Shown: one piece after another, positions 11,801 through 19,670 of the stretch
Layout: each line of letters begins with the position of its first letter
Numbering within the stretch: position 1 is the stretch's first letter
Origin: Prevotella sp.
GTDB lineage: Bacteria; Bacteroidota; Bacteroidia; Bacteroidales; Bacteroidaceae
Length of the DNA: 39,306 bases
Direction: 5' to 3'
NCBI GenBank assembly: GCA_017474925.1
Contig: JAFVGN010000043.1
Coordinates: forward strand, 1 to 39,306
The notes under the pieces: generated by a model
Databases searched by the model: none
The model's input: only the letters and a program-made list of their open reading frames with translations
What the model was told of the DNA's origin: nothing
Made by a program: the position numbers and the translations under genes

Positions 11801-12656
11801 AAATATCTATCATGTTATCTTCGGTTATCTCCGTCTCGCGCTCCATGATAACCTCATTACGCTCAATGGAGACTACTTCACCAGTATCCTCATCAACGAA
11901 GTCTTCGTTCCAACTTTTCAACACACGAGCCGCCAATTTGGAACCTATTACTTCTTTCAAGGCCTTCTTGTTGACCTTCACCTCTTCTGCGAGGTCGAAA
12001 ATCTGCAAGATGTCTTTATCCGTTTCAAAACCAATGGCACGAAGCAGTGTGGTAACAGGTAACTTCTTTTTACGATCAATGTAAGCGTACATCACGTTGT
12101 TAATATCGGTAGCAAACTCTATCCAGCTACCTTTGAACGGAATGATACGGGCACTGTAGAGCAAGGTACCATTAGCATGTACGTTTTGACCGAAGAATAC
12201 GCCAGGCGAACGATGCAACTGAGAAACGACAACACGCTCAGCACCGTTGATGACGAAAGTTCCATTGGCAGTCATATAAGGAATAGGGCCAAGGAACACG
12301 TCCTGAATAGCCATATCGAAATCCTCATGGTCAGGATCCGTACAATAGAGCTTCAACTTAGCCTTCAAAGGTACGCTATAAGTCAGCCCACGCTCCAAAC
12401 ACTCATCAATAGTGTAGCGAGGCGGATCAATATAGTAATCCAGGAACTCAAGGACGAAATTATTACGCGTATCGGTAATAGGGAAATTCTCTGCGAACAC
12501 CTTATATAAACCGTCATTCTTGCGTTCCTCAGGCGGAGTGTCCAACTGTAGGAAGTCTCTGAAAGACTTTAACTGCACATCGAGGAAATCCGGAAACGGC
12601 ATCGGATTCTTGACGCTGCCAAAGCTTACTCTGTTTTCTGCTTTCTTAATTGCCAT
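8844..12656 (-). CDS. rpoB: DNA-directed RNA polymerase subunit beta (RpoB)
   Basis: The 1270-residue beta subunit. The rifampicin-binding cluster reads [19 protein letters not shown] then LSALGPGGL, so the usual resistance positions (the Asp of FMDQ, the His of THKRR, the Ser of LSALG) are wild type. Other landmarks are [29 protein letters not shown] and, near the end, [21 protein letters not shown]. It follows rplL with a 90-base spacer that contains an attenuator-like hairpin. The start ATG at 12656 gives [13 protein letters not shown]. No frameshift is seen. Confidence 0.98.
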   Translation of the reverse strand: MAIKKAENRVSFGSVKNPMPFPDFLDVQLKSFRDFLQLDTPPEERKNDGLYKVFAENFPITDTRNNFVLEFLDYYIDPPRYTIDECLERGLTYSVPLKAKLKLYCTDPDHEDFDMAIQDVFLGPIPYMTANGTFVINGAERVVVSQLHRSPGVFFGQNVHANGTLLYSARIIPFKGSWIEFATDINNVMYAYIDRKKKLPVTTLLRAIGFETDKDILQIFDLAEEVKVNKKALKEVIGSKLAARVLKSWNEDFVDEDTGEVVSIERNEVIMERETEITEDNMIDILESGASTILVHKDESIAQDYSIIFNTLAKDPSNSEKEAVLYIYRQLRNADPADDASAREVIQNLFFSDKRYDLGDVGRYRINKKLGLNTEMDVRVLTKEDIIEIIKYLIQLINSKATVDDIDHLSNRRVRTVGEQLSNQFSIGLARMSRTIRERMNVRDNEVFTPTDLINAKTISSVINSFFGTNPLSQFMDQTNPLAEVTHKRRLSALGPGGLSRERAGFEVRDVHYTHYGRLCPIESPEGPNIGLISSLCVYAKINELGFIETPYRKVENGIANLNNDDIVYLTAEEEEDHVIGQGNAPLNDDGTFIRKVVKCRQDADFPVVPPAQVDLMDVSPQQIASIAASLIPFLEHDDAHRALMGSNMMRQAVPLLHNEAPIVGTGIEKQVCEDSRTMITAEGDGVIDYVDATTIRILYDRTEDEEFVSFEPALKEYRIPKFRRTNQNMTIDLRPICDKGQRVKKGDILTEGYATENGELALGRNLLVAYMPWKGYNYEDAIVLNERIVREDILTSVHVDEYSLDVRETKRGAEEFTSDIPNVSEEATKDLDDNGVIRVGARVEPGDILIGKISPKGESDPSPEEKLLRAIFGDKAGDVKDSSLKANPSLTGVIIDKKLFTRAVKTRQNKQQDKITLAKIDEEHEAKLADLKDILIEKLVVLTKGKTSNGVKDYTGAEIISKGAKFTITALRNLEYGDIQISNWTNDEHKNELIAKLIINYMKKFKLLDAENKRKKFAITIGDELPSGILQMAKVYVAKKRKIGVGDKLAGRHGNKGIVSKVVRQEDMPFLEDGRPVDLVLNPLGVPSRMNLGQIFEAILGAAGKRLGVKFATPIFDGAKLDDLAEWTDKAGLPRLCSTHLYDGETGERFDQPATVGITYFLKLGHMVEDKMHARSIGPYSLITQQPLGGKAQFGGQRFGEMEVWALEAFGASHVLQEILTIKSDDVVGRSKAYEAIVKGEPMPTPGIPESLNVLLHELKGLGLSIKMD

Positions 12657-12677
12657 TATGATACTTTGTTTGTTGTT

Positions 12678-12723
12678 AAGACAAAGAAAAGGTTAAGAAC
12701 CTCCTACTGGGAAGTTCTTAACC
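12678..12723 (-). terminator. Attenuator-like hairpin between rplL and rpoB
   Basis: GGTTAAGAAC (12691-12700) pairs perfectly with GTTCTTAACC (12714-12723), with further partial pairing inside. On the minus strand the hairpin is followed by TTTTCTTTG. It looks like a Rho-independent terminator in mid-operon, so it is probably a partial terminator that lowers rpoB relative to rplL, comparable to the known rplL-rpoB attenuation in E. coli. Confidence 0.75.
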
Positions 12724-12746
12724 ATTTATTATACAATGTAAACTGA

Positions 12747-13127
12747 TTACTTCAGTTCAACAACTGCACCAGCCTCTTCGATAGCCTTCTTCAAGTTCTC
12801 AGCCTCGTCCTTAGACAGGCCTTCCTTCAGAGTAGAAGGAGCACCGTCTACGAGATCCTTAGCTTCCTTCAGACCCAGACCGCAAGCTTCCTTAACGGCC
12901 TTTACTACCTGCAGTTTAGCAGCACCTACTTCCTTCAGAACAACGTCGAAAGAGGTCTTCTCCTCAGCAGCGGCAGCTTCGCCACCGGCTGCAGGACCAG
13001 CAGCAACAGCAACAGCTGCAGCGGCGGGCTCAATTCCATACTCGTCCTTCAGGACAGTTGCCAACTCTTGTACTTCTTTAACTGTGAGGTTAACCAACTC
13101 CTCAGCAATAGCTTTAATATCTGCCAT
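12747..13127 (-). CDS. rplL: 50S ribosomal protein L7/L12 (bL12)
   Basis: The 126-residue stalk protein binds translation GTPases and is present as several copies on L10. It has an N-terminal dimerisation helix region (about 1-35), an Ala/Gly/Glu-rich hinge (about 36-55) and the C-terminal domain with [27 protein letters not shown] and a VELK end. It follows rplJ by 53 bases. The spacer after it carries a terminator-like hairpin, so this message should be more abundant than rpoB. Confidence 0.97.
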   Translation of the reverse strand: MADIKAIAEELVNLTVKEVQELATVLKDEYGIEPAAAAVAVAAGPAAGGEAAAAEEKTSFDVVLKEVGAAKLQVVKAVKEACGLGLKEAKDLVDGAPSTLKEGLSKDEAENLKKAIEEAGAVVELK

Positions 13128-13180
13128 TTTATTATAAATTTTTAATTGTTTTTTAATGTTAATGTGTATTATCTCTTCGC

Positions 13181-13696
13181 TTATTTGTTACGCTCAGCGA
13201 TAGCGTCAAGCAGTCCATGAATCTTACCACCGGCATTCAGACCAGAAACAACGTTCTTGAGCGGAGACTGCAGCAGAGCCACAACGTCGGCAATAAGTTC
13301 GTTCTTACTCTTGATAGCAACAAGCTCATCAAGCTTATCAGCACCAACAAAGAAGCCCTCTTCTGCATAAGCAGCCTTCAGAGCGGGGATACCCTCCTTC
13401 TTGTATTCTTTGAGCAACTTTGCGGGAACATTAGCAGTCTGTGTGAACATCACTGCTGTATTTCCCTTCAGACTACCATAGAGTTCAGAGAAATCTATCT
13501 CAGAAGCCTCAAAAGCCTTGCGTAGAAGAGTATTCTTTACAACGACCATCTTAATCTCACTCTTAAAGCACTTGCGACGAAGATCACTTGTCTGTTCAGC
13601 ATTCAGACCAGCAATGTCAACAAGATAGAAGTGAGGATATTCTTGGAGCTTCTGACCAAGTTCTACAACAATAGTATCTTTTAATTCCTTTTTCAT
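13181..13696 (-). CDS. rplJ: 50S ribosomal protein L10 (uL10)
   Basis: At 171 residues this is the stalk base that anchors L12 dimers on 23S rRNA. The N-terminal rRNA-binding half contains [19 protein letters not shown] and the segment [11 protein letters not shown]. The C-terminal helical part holds the L12-binding region. Only 19 bases separate it from rplA, which leaves no room for the long L10-binding leader found in the E. coli rplJL operon. The ATG at 13696 has no Shine-Dalgarno. Confidence 0.96.
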   Translation of the reverse strand: MKKELKDTIVVELGQKLQEYPHFYLVDIAGLNAEQTSDLRRKCFKSEIKMVVVKNTLLRKAFEASEIDFSELYGSLKGNTAVMFTQTANVPAKLLKEYKKEGIPALKAAYAEEGFFVGADKLDELVAIKSKNELIADVVALLQSPLKNVVSGLNAGGKIHGLLDAIAERNK

Positions 13697-13715
13697 TTTA
13701 CTAAACTTTTACGAG

Positions 13716-14408
13716 TTATTCAACTGATTTAGGATCCACCTTGATACCAGCGCTCATGGTGCTGGAGATATAGATACTCTTCATGTATGTACCCTTGGCA
13801 GCAGCCGGCTTCAGCTTGATAATTGTCTGCAGGAACTCCTTGGCATTTCCGTAAATCTGCTCGGGAGTGAAGGTAATCTTACCTATTGAGGCATGTACAA
13901 TACCTGCCTTGTCTACCTTGAAGTCTATCTTACCCTGCTTTACTTCCTTGACTGCCTTAGCAACGTCCATAGTTACAGTACCGCTCTTGGGATTTGGCAT
14001 TAAGCCACGGGGACCAAGGATACGTCCTAAGGGACCCAGCTTACCCATACAAGAGGGCATAGTAATAATTACATCAACATCAGTCCAACCCTGCTTGATC
14101 TTATCGATATACTCGTCCAGACCAACATAGTCGGCACCTGCTTCCTTAGCAGCTTCTTCCTGATCAGGTGTACAAAGAGCCAATACGCGTGTCACCTTAC
14201 CAGTTCCGTTCGGCAGCGAAACAACGCCACGAACCATCTGGTTAGCCTTACGTGGATCAACTCCCAAGCGTACGTCGATATCTACAGAAGCTTCAAACTT
14301 GGTGGTGGTTATTTCCTTCACCAGTGCTGCAGCTTCCTGTAAAGAGTATGCTTTCCCTGCTTCAACCTTATCAGCTACTAACTTTTGATTTTTTGTCAGT
14401 TTACTCAT
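13716..14408 (-). CDS. rplA: 50S ribosomal protein L1 (uL1)
   Basis: This 230-residue L1-stalk protein helps release E-site tRNA. The family signature is the [10 protein letters not shown] region after [10 protein letters not shown] (about residues 128-145). [20 protein letters not shown] near residues 42-61 is also typical. In many bacteria L1 represses its own operon by binding the rplK leader, and the 95-base spacer between nusG and rplK is the place to look for that here. It follows rplK by 21 bases. Confidence 0.97.
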   Translation of the reverse strand: MSKLTKNQKLVADKVEAGKAYSLQEAAALVKEITTTKFEASVDIDVRLGVDPRKANQMVRGVVSLPNGTGKVTRVLALCTPDQEEAAKEAGADYVGLDEYIDKIKQGWTDVDVIITMPSCMGKLGPLGRILGPRGLMPNPKSGTVTMDVAKAVKEVKQGKIDFKVDKAGIVHASIGKITFTPEQIYGNAKEFLQTIIKLKPAAAKGTYMKSIYISSTMSAGIKVDPKSVE

Positions 14409-14429
14409 TTTTCTAATTGAAGTTATTTA

Positions 14430-14870
14430 TTATTTACCAGGGAAGTCCCCTTTAACAGTGATACCCATGCTACGTGCAGTACCTGCAATCAGTTTCATAG
14501 CCGACTCAACTGTGAAGCAATTCAAATCGCTCATCTTATCCTCAGCGATAACACGAACCTGATCCCAGGTTACACTGGCCACCTTCTTACGATTAGGCTG
14601 AGCAGATCCACTCTTTACCTTAGCTGCCTCCAACAACTGTACTGCTGCAGGAGGAGTCTTGATAATGAAGCTGAATGACTTGTCTGCATAGTAGGTAATA
14701 ACGACAGGAAGAATCTTACCTGCCTTATCCTGGGTTCTGGCGTTGAACTCTTTGCAGAATCCCATAATGTTAATACCCTTAGAACCCAACGCAGGTCCTA
14801 CTGGGGGTGAGGGATTCGCAGCGCCACCTTTAATCTGCAATTTGATTAATCCAGCAACTTCTTTAGCCAT
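14430..14870 (-). CDS. rplK: 50S ribosomal protein L11 (uL11)
   Basis: The 146-residue protein of the GTPase-associated centre. It has the proline-rich N-terminal domain ([18 protein letters not shown], about residues 15-32) and the C-terminal rRNA-binding domain ([11 protein letters not shown] at the end). It is needed for stringent-response signalling and is the target region of thiostrepton. It follows nusG by 95 bases, a spacer that includes a small GGGAG/CTCCC hairpin (14909-14925). Confidence 0.97.
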   Translation of the reverse strand: MAKEVAGLIKLQIKGGAANPSPPVGPALGSKGINIMGFCKEFNARTQDKAGKILPVVITYYADKSFSFIIKTPPAAVQLLEAAKVKSGSAQPNRKKVASVTWDQVRVIAEDKMSDLNCFTVESAMKLIAGTARSMGITVKGDFPGK

Positions 14871-14965
14871 TTCTGTTTATTATTATTATTGATTGTTATA
14901 TAAGTCATGGGAGTGGAAGCCTCCCTCAACCGTATATAGAATGGACATACCGTAACAATTACGTC

Positions 14966-15511
14966 CTATTCTTTCTCTACTTGTGTAAATGCAAGTTCCA
15001 ATGGAGTTTTACGACCGAAAATCTTAACCATTACCTTTAATTTGCGCTTCTCAGAATTAACTTCCTCTATAATTCCCTGGAATCCGCTGAACGGTCCATC
15101 TATGACTTTTACTGTTTCGTCAACACTATAGGGAATATTCAATTCTGCGCTCTCAATCACAGTTTCTTCAGCTGTACCTAAAATGCGGTTGATTTCCGAC
15201 TGTCGTACAACCTGAGGATTATCCATTCCTCCCAGGAAACCCATCACATTAGGGATGAAACGCAGCATGTGCGCAACTTCACCTTGGAGAGTTGCTTGTA
15301 CCAGCACATAGCCCGGAAGGAAAAGCTTCTCCTTGACGACGCGCTTACCATTTTGAAGTGTGGCATATTTCTCGGTAGGAAGTAAAACCTCACCTACATG
15401 AGTAGCAAGTACATCGTTCAGCTTCTTTGCTGCATCGATATACTCCTTGACCTTACCTTCTTTTCCACTAACGGCACGCAAGACGTACCACTTCATTCCT
15501 GTATCCGACAT
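14966..15511 (-). CDS. nusG: Transcription termination/antitermination protein NusG
   Basis: A 181-residue NusG. The N-terminal NGN domain begins MKWYVLRAVSGKEGKVKEYI and includes the FLPGYVLVQ strand. The C-terminal KOW domain (about 125-175) holds VKVIDGPFSGFQGIIEEVN. NusG binds RNA polymerase and couples it to Rho or to the ribosome. It follows secE by 14 bases, as in most bacteria. I keep the ATG at 15511 (MSDTGMKWYV); the next Met, five codons in, is also possible. Confidence 0.95.
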   Translation of the reverse strand: MSDTGMKWYVLRAVSGKEGKVKEYIDAAKKLNDVLATHVGEVLLPTEKYATLQNGKRVVKEKLFLPGYVLVQATLQGEVAHMLRFIPNVMGFLGGMDNPQVVRQSEINRILGTAEETVIESAELNIPYSVDETVKVIDGPFSGFQGIIEEVNSEKRKLKVMVKIFGRKTPLELAFTQVEKE

Positions 15512-15525
15512 CGTCCGAACTTGTC

Positions 15526-15723
15526 TTAATTAGGATAAATTGAACTCATTACAGCCTTGAACACAACGTCCATCAGCCATACCACAACTGCAATAATCAA
15601 TGAAGCAGAAAGTACCACCACGGCACTTTGAGTCAACTCCTTGCGTGAAGGCCATGTTACCTTATGGGCCAACTCATCGTAGCATGCCTTGCAATAATTG
15701 ATAAATGTCTTGATAATCTTCAT
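15526..15723 (-). CDS. secE: Preprotein translocase subunit SecE
   Basis: A 65-residue membrane protein of the SecYEG channel. The amphipathic segment YDELAHKVTWPSRKELTQS (about 15-33) is the SecE signature, followed by one membrane helix (AVVVLSASLIIAVVVWLM). Single-helix SecE is usual outside the gamma-proteobacteria. I start at the ATG at 15723; a GTG further upstream in frame would lie inside tRNA-Trp. It sits between tRNA-Trp and nusG. Confidence 0.93.
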   Translation of the reverse strand: MKIIKTFINYCKACYDELAHKVTWPSRKELTQSAVVVLSASLIIAVVVWLMDVVFKAVMSSIYPN

Positions 15724-15741
15724 ACTATCTTTGTTTTCTAG

Positions 15742-15814
15742 CACGGGAAGGAGGACTCGAACCCACGACCCTCGGTTTTGGAGACCGATGCTCTACCAAC
15801 TGAGCTATTCCCGT
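15742..15814 (-). tRNA. tRNA-Trp (anticodon CCA)
   Basis: A 73-base cloverleaf. The acceptor arms ACGGGAA and TTCCCGT pair fully. The D-arm is GCTC/GAGC, the anticodon stem is TCGGT/ACCGA with loop CTCCAAA (anticodon CCA), and the T-loop is TTCGAGT. The T-stem has one mismatch. The CCA tail is not encoded. It lies between tuf and secE and starts 18 bases upstream of the secE ATG, so release of the tRNA must cut the operon transcript. Confidence 0.95.
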
Positions 15815-15820
15815 ATGAAA

Positions 15821-15846
15821 GCCCCCGCCCGATCTAGCGCGGGGGC
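15821..15846 (-). terminator. GC-rich hairpin between tuf and tRNA-Trp
   Basis: GCCCCCGC pairs with GCGGGGGC around a 10-base loop. On the minus strand it is followed by TTTC only. It may be a partial terminator downstream of tuf or a processing site that separates the tuf message from the tRNA-secE-nusG part. Confidence 0.6.
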
Positions 15847-15899
15847 TTAATTTATCTAGTATTTCTAGATGTTCTTGATTGTCTAGAGGCTCTAGAGGA

Positions 15900-17084
15900 T
15901 TAGTCCTCGAATACCTCAGTAATCTGACCAGAACCAACGGTGCGGCCACCTTCGCGGATAGCGAAACGCAGACCCTGGTTCAGAGCAACAGCGTAGATCA
16001 GTTCAACAGTAATCTCTACGTTATCACCAGGCATTACCATCTCAACACCTGCGGGAAGAGTAATCTCACCTGTGCAATCCATAGTGCGGAGGTAGAACTG
16101 GGGACGATACTTGTTGCCGAATGGAGTGTGACGACCACCCTCTTCCTTCTTCAGAACGTAGATAGAAGCCTTGAACTTCTTGAATGGCTTGATCTGACCT
16201 GGATGACAGAGTACCATACCGCGCTTGATCTCATTCTTATCGATACCGCGGAGCAGCAGACCTACGTTATCACCAGCCTGACCCTCGTCGAGAATCTTAC
16301 GGAACATCTCAACACCAGTCACAACAGACTTCTTGTCCTCACCGAGACCGAGCAGCTCAACTTCGTCACCAACATGGATAACACCAGTCTCGATACGGCC
16401 GGTAGCAACAGTACCACGTCCAGTGATTGAGAATACGTCCTCAACAGGCATCAAGAAAGGTTTGTCGGTAGCACGAGGAGGCTCCTGAATCCAAGTATCG
16501 CAGGTATTCATCAACTCCATAACCTTCTCTTCCCACTTAGCAACACCATTCAGTGCACCGAGTGCAGAACCACGGATAATAGGAGTATCATCCTCGAATT
16601 CGTACTGAGCGAGAATCTCCTGAACCTCCATCTCAACGAGCTCCAGCATCTCCTCATCCTCAACCATATCACACTTATTCAGGAACACAACCAAACGGGG
16701 AACGTTTACCTGACGGGCGAGCAGAACGTGCTCACGTGTCTGAGGCATAGGACCGTCAGTTGCAGCAACAACGAGGATAGCACCATCCATCTGGGCAGCA
16801 CCAGTTACCATGTTCTTCACATAGTCAGCGTGTCCCGGGCAGTCGACGTGAGCATAGTGACGAATAGCAGTCTCATACTCAACGTGAGCGGTGTTAATGG
16901 TGATACCGCGCTCCTTCTCTTCGGGAGCATTGTCAATCTGGTCAAAAGACTTAACCTCAGAGAGGCCCTGCTTAGCCAGCACAGTAGTGATAGCAGCCGT
17001 CAGAGTAGTCTTACCATGGTCAACGTGACCAATCGTACCAATGTTTACGTGCGGTTTAGTGCGCACAAATTGTTCTTTAGCCAT
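15900..17084 (-). CDS. tuf: Elongation factor Tu (EF-Tu)
   Basis: A 394-residue GTPase that delivers aminoacyl-tRNA to the ribosome. The P-loop GHVDHGKTT is at about residues 18-26, the switch element [14 protein letters not shown] follows, then the G3 motif DCPGHADYV and the G4 motif NKCDMV. Domains II and III follow, with the [11 protein letters not shown] and [13 protein letters not shown] signatures. It is cotranscribed with four upstream tRNAs and tRNA-Trp downstream. The ATG at 17084 follows an A-rich stretch. No second copy is in the window. Confidence 0.98.
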   Translation of the reverse strand: MAKEQFVRTKPHVNIGTIGHVDHGKTTLTAAITTVLAKQGLSEVKSFDQIDNAPEEKERGITINTAHVEYETAIRHYAHVDCPGHADYVKNMVTGAAQMDGAILVVAATDGPMPQTREHVLLARQVNVPRLVVFLNKCDMVEDEEMLELVEMEVQEILAQYEFEDDTPIIRGSALGALNGVAKWEEKVMELMNTCDTWIQEPPRATDKPFLMPVEDVFSITGRGTVATGRIETGVIHVGDEVELLGLGEDKKSVVTGVEMFRKILDEGQAGDNVGLLLRGIDKNEIKRGMVLCHPGQIKPFKKFKASIYVLKKEEGGRHTPFGNKYRPQFYLRTMDCTGEITLPAGVEMVMPGDNVEITVELIYAVALNQGLRFAIREGGRTVGSGQITEVFED

Positions 17085-17146
17085 AGCTTTTTTTTGTTTA
17101 TTGTTTTATAAATGAATGTCCGATTTAAATCGTTTTCTCTTTTTTG

Positions 17147-17218
<72 letters not shown>

Positions 17219-17226
17219 GAGCTATG

Positions 17227-17299
17227 AGCGGAAAACGGGGCTCAAACCCGCGACCCCCAGCTTGGAAGGCTAGTGCTCTATCAACTGAGCTATTTCCGC
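17227..17299 (-). tRNA. tRNA-Gly (anticodon TCC)
   Basis: A 73-base cloverleaf. The acceptor is GCGGAAA/TTTCCGC. The anticodon loop CTTCCAA gives anticodon TCC. The T-stem GCGGG/CCCGT encloses TTTGAGC. It is third in the tRNA-tuf operon, the position of glyT in E. coli. Confidence 0.95.
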
Positions 17300-17323
17300 A
17301 ACATTGACCTCCTTTTCCGGAAG

Positions 17324-17406
17324 TGGGTGGTGATGGATTCGAACCACCGAAGTCGAAAGACAACAGATTTACAGTCTGCCCCATTTGGCCGCTCTGGAAA
17401 CCACCC
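17324..17406 (-). tRNA. tRNA-Tyr (anticodon GTA)
   Basis: A class II tRNA of 83 bases with a long variable arm. The acceptor is GGGTGGT/ACCACCC with discriminator A. The anticodon stem is CAGAC/GTCTG-like and the loop gives GTA. The T-arm is GGTGG TTCGAAT CCATC. It is second in the operon, the position of tyrU in E. coli. Confidence 0.95.
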
Positions 17407-17455
17407 TCAATGTTTTCATTCTTCCTCAGTCTTAAATCGACTTTCGCCGTACCAG

Positions 17456-17529
17456 AGCCTCTTGTCGGATTCGAACCAACGACCCCGAGATTACAAATCA
17501 CGTGCTCTGGCCAACTGAGCTAAAGAGGC
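17456..17529 (-). tRNA. tRNA-Thr (anticodon TGT)
   Basis: A 74-base cloverleaf. The acceptor is GCCTCTT/AAGAGGC. The anticodon stem CGTGA/TCTCG encloses TTTGTAA, giving anticodon TGT. The T-arm GTTGG/CCGAC encloses TTCGAAT. It is the first gene behind the operon promoter, the position of thrU in E. coli. Confidence 0.95.
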
Positions 17530-17538
17530 TTGCTCTAA

Positions 17539-17583
17539 GCATCCGCTCACCGATTTGGAGTCTTACTATCGGAAAGCGGATGC
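17539..17583 (-). promoter_or_regulatory. Inverted repeat at the 5' end of the tRNA-tuf transcript
   Basis: The 9-base arms GCATCCGCT (17539-17547) and AGCGGATGC (17575-17583) are supported by an inner CCGAT/ATCGG pair (17550-17554 and 17568-17572). The outer arm touches the -7 element, so the hairpin forms right at the start of the transcript, just before the first tRNA. It may guide tRNA 5' processing or control initiation. Confidence 0.6.
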
Positions 17584-17612
17584 AAAGGTAGGCATTATTT
17601 TTGAATTACCAA
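17583..17612 (-). promoter_or_regulatory. Promoter of the tRNA-tuf-secE-rpoBC operon
   Basis: On the minus strand the order is TTG, 19 bases, TACCTTTG, an excellent match to the Bacteroidetes vegetative promoter (TTG at -33, TAnnTTTG at -7). It starts 19 bases after the hpf stop, and no terminator separates it from hpf, so read-through from the rpsU operon is also possible. Confidence 0.82.
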
Positions 17613-17630
17613 AACTTTTCGAGCTTTTTT

Positions 17631-17930
17631 TTATCTATTTCTCAATTTTTCCTTAAATTTCTGCAGCTGAACCCGCATCGAGTCCACACAAAGGTCGGTA
17701 CTTTCCTCAAAAGTGTCACTCACTTTCTCAACGAAAAGCGTTGAGCCTGGTACTGTGACCGTCAGGCTAACCTCTTTGTTTTGCGCCGTTGCAGGCTTTA
17801 CCACCTTGCATTGCACCTCTACTTTCTGAATATCTTCAAATGTTTTTTCCAACTTGGCGACCTTCTTGTCGATGAACGCCTGTAATTTCTCGGTAGCGTC
17901 GAAGTGAATCGACTGAATCTTAATTTCCAT
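17631..17930 (-). CDS. hpf: Ribosome hibernation-promoting factor (short HPF/RaiA family)
   Basis: A 99-residue protein of the short HPF/YfiA family, which binds the decoding region of idle 30S subunits and protects resting ribosomes. Typical features are MEIKIQSIHFDATEKLQAFIDK, the following lysine-rich helix, and the DLCVDSMRVQLQKFK helix. No dimerising C-terminal domain is present. It is the third gene of rpsU-xerC-hpf. A perfect AGGAGGT lies 4 bases before the ATG, the only such site I found in the window, so its translation is probably controlled differently from its neighbours. Confidence 0.9.
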   Translation of the reverse strand: MEIKIQSIHFDATEKLQAFIDKKVAKLEKTFEDIQKVEVQCKVVKPATAQNKEVSLTVTVPGSTLFVEKVSDTFEESTDLCVDSMRVQLQKFKEKLRNR

Positions 17931-17934
17931 AGTT

Positions 17935-17941
17935 ACCTCCT
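17935..17941 (-). promoter_or_regulatory. Perfect Shine-Dalgarno of hpf
   Basis: On the minus strand AGGAGGT is followed by AACT and the ATG at 17930. The spacing is optimal for pairing with the 3' end of 16S rRNA. Upstream regions of the other genes here are A-rich with at most AAGGA. In Bacteroidetes the anti-Shine-Dalgarno is normally hidden on the ribosome, so this site stands out. Confidence 0.85.
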
Positions 17942-17969
17942 ATTTTTATTAAAGGGTAAATAATTAGGG

Positions 17970-18854
17970 TCAGGCCCTAGGGTGGGCTTTCCCATATACT
18001 CGTTTCAACTGTTCAAACGTCGTATGCGTATAGATTTCCGTAGTTGCTACACTCTCATGTCCCAAAAGCTTGCGCACGCTCTCCAATCCTGCGCCATTAT
18101 TCAACATAGCCGTAGCAAACGTATGACGAAGCACATGTGGCGATCGTTTTTTCAGGGTTGTTACCTTCGAGAGGTAGGCAACGACAATTTTTTCAACCTG
18201 GTAACGCGAAATACGACATCCTTTGTCATTCAGCAGCAAGGCGGATTCTATTTTTAGGGATTGCTCGTCGCGCAGCCGGATATACTCTTTGAGCACACGC
18301 TCGAGTTCATCTCCAAAAGGAATGATGCGCTGTTTGTTTCTCTTACCTGTCACCTTGAGATGATGCTGGACGAAATCCACGTCGTTGTCATCCAAGCCAA
18401 CCAATTCTGCCAAACGGATTCCTGTCTCATAGAATATAATAATAATGGTACGCGCGCGCAAAGCATCATAGCCATCTCCCCACATCTGCTCACCGTCTAT
18501 CAGCCTATCCATATCCGCTTCACGCAAATACATCGGCAACGGCTTTTGCTTTTTCGGTCCTTTCACCGTGTGGGCAGGATCTTTACATACCAACCCACGA
18601 CTAAGTGCAAAACGGAAAAAAGAACGCACGGCACTCAACGAGTTATTCACTGTTGATGCCATGTCGCCTTTATCCATCATGCTCTCCATCCAATCACGGA
18701 TTAAGTCCGAGTCTACCGACTCCCATGAGAGATGATTTTCTCGATTTTTGAAATACGACTCAAAGTCTTTCAGACTCTTCTCGTAATTGCGTACAGTCAA
18801 TTCGGATCGATTCCGCTCGTAACGCAAGTAGTTCAAAAAATCTTCTATCACCAT
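17970..18854 (-). CDS. xerC: Tyrosine recombinase of the XerC/XerD type
   Basis: A 294-residue site-specific recombinase. The N-terminal SAM-like core-binding domain covers about 1-90. The catalytic domain has all expected residues: Arg147 (ETGIRLAE), Lys171 (GKRNKQR), His240 and Arg243 (HVLRHTFAT), His266 (LLGHESV) and the nucleophile Tyr275 (IYTHT). The length and its housekeeping position between rpsU and hpf fit a chromosome-dimer resolvase that acts at dif, rather than an integrase. XerC versus XerD cannot be settled from this sequence alone. The ATG at 18854 has no Shine-Dalgarno. Confidence 0.85.
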   Translation of the reverse strand: MVIEDFLNYLRYERNRSELTVRNYEKSLKDFESYFKNRENHLSWESVDSDLIRDWMESMMDKGDMASTVNNSLSAVRSFFRFALSRGLVCKDPAHTVKGPKKQKPLPMYLREADMDRLIDGEQMWGDGYDALRARTIIIIFYETGIRLAELVGLDDNDVDFVQHHLKVTGKRNKQRIIPFGDELERVLKEYIRLRDEQSLKIESALLLNDKGCRISRYQVEKIVVAYLSKVTTLKKRSPHVLRHTFATAMLNNGAGLESVRKLLGHESVATTEIYTHTTFEQLKRVYGKAHPRA

Positions 18855-18998
18855 AATCGCTGCTTCTTGTTTTCGGCAACGAATTTACGGAAATTTCTTG
18901 AAACTACCAAATTTTGGAGCAGCAAATGCAAAAAAACAATGTATTTTTCTTGTCAAGCCACAACAAAACCGGCCCTTAGGTCTAAATTTGCCTAGCAA

Positions 18999-19190
18999 TT
19001 ACTCCTCTGTGGCACGAAGCTTCTGTACGTAGATGGCATGCTCCATCTTCAGGCGCTTCAGTACAGAGGGCTTGTCGAACTGCTGACGAGCACGAAGCTC
19101 CTTGATAACACCAGTCTTTTCGAACTTTCTCTTAAACTTCTTGAGGGCCTTCTCGATGTTCTCGCCTTCTTTTACGGGTACAATAATCAT
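18999..19190 (-). CDS. rpsU: 30S ribosomal protein S21 (bS21)
   Basis: A 63-residue, very basic protein beginning MIIVPVKEGENIEKALKKFK, typical of bS21. The frame stays open upstream, but the ATG at 19190 gives the family start, and the extension is low-complexity leader sequence. In Bacteroidetes bS21 helps cover the anti-Shine-Dalgarno of 16S rRNA. Unlike what is reported for Flavobacterium, I see no Shine-Dalgarno here (AAAAAGCAA precedes the ATG). It leads the rpsU-xerC-hpf operon behind a leader of about 160 bases. Confidence 0.93.
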   Translation of the reverse strand: MIIVPVKEGENIEKALKKFKRKFEKTGVIKELRARQQFDKPSVLKRLKMEHAIYVQKLRATEE

Positions 19191-19338
19191 TTGCTTTTTG
19201 GTTTTAATTTTTAAATTGTTATTACGATGTTTCAATGATTCCAGGCACAAGTGCCACGAAAATCTTTTTTCTAAAACAATGCTGGCCAAAAGCAGCAAAA
19301 ACTTGTTTTTATGCCGAGGCAAAGCCTGTTTTCTAAGA

Positions 19339-19355
19339 CGCATTTTCAAAATGCG
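19339..19355 (-). promoter_or_regulatory. Palindrome at the start of the rpsU leader
   Basis: CGCATTTT and AAAATGCG surround a single C. The element lies immediately downstream of the -7 element at 19360-19367, at the expected transcription start. It could form a 5'-terminal hairpin or bind a dimeric regulator. Confidence 0.45.
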
Positions 19356-19359
19356 GGTG

Positions 19360-19390
19360 CAAAGTTACAACATTTTAACCAAACAGCCAA
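19360..19390 (-). promoter_or_regulatory. Promoter of rpsU-xerC-hpf
   Basis: On the minus strand the order is TTG (19388-19390), 20 bases, TAACTTTG (19360-19367), a good match to the Bacteroidetes consensus. The transcript would carry a leader of about 160 bases before rpsU. Confidence 0.75.
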
Positions 19391-19656
19391 GTTTTTTTGT
19401 GACTTTTTGCATCCTCAGCAATCGATTTTATTCTTTCTTCTCCGAACAGGGTCTTGGTTTCCCGTGTTTCTCCCAATCATAATAGCCAAGAATTGTCACC
19501 AAAGACTTAAGAATCACCGCACAAACACTATTCACAGAACAACCAATTACGATGAAAACAAGAGGCAACTACCCTACACGAGAGATTGTTTAGTTAAAAT
19601 ATCATAAATATAGAGTTCCAAACTTTCTTAACGCGCTTTTTTAGAAAGAAAAGTAG
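19391..19656. other. Divergent intergenic region between rpsU and rplM
   Basis: About 265 AT-rich bases separate the minus-strand rpsU promoter from the plus-strand rplM promoter. I see no credible gene in it on either strand. It may hold binding sites for factors that control both divergent operons, but no clear repeat or operator is visible. Confidence 0.5.
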
Positions 19657-19664
19657 TACCTTTG
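19657..19664 (+). promoter_or_regulatory. Promoter of rplM-rpsI-rpsB-tsf (-7 element)
   Basis: TACCTTTG followed by C matches the -7 consensus. A TTG at the correct distance is missing. The predicted transcript starts just before the structured leader. Confidence 0.6.
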
Positions 19665-19670
19665 CAGTCC

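Noticed and set aside
17970-18854. Tyrosine recombinase as the integrase of a mobile element
   Set aside because: It sits in the conserved rpsU-hpf context with no attachment site, tRNA disruption or cargo genes, so a Xer housekeeping role is more likely.
19191-19349. In-frame N-terminal extension of rpsU
   Set aside because: The frame is open, but the encoded residues are unlike bS21, and MIIVPVKEGE is the family start.
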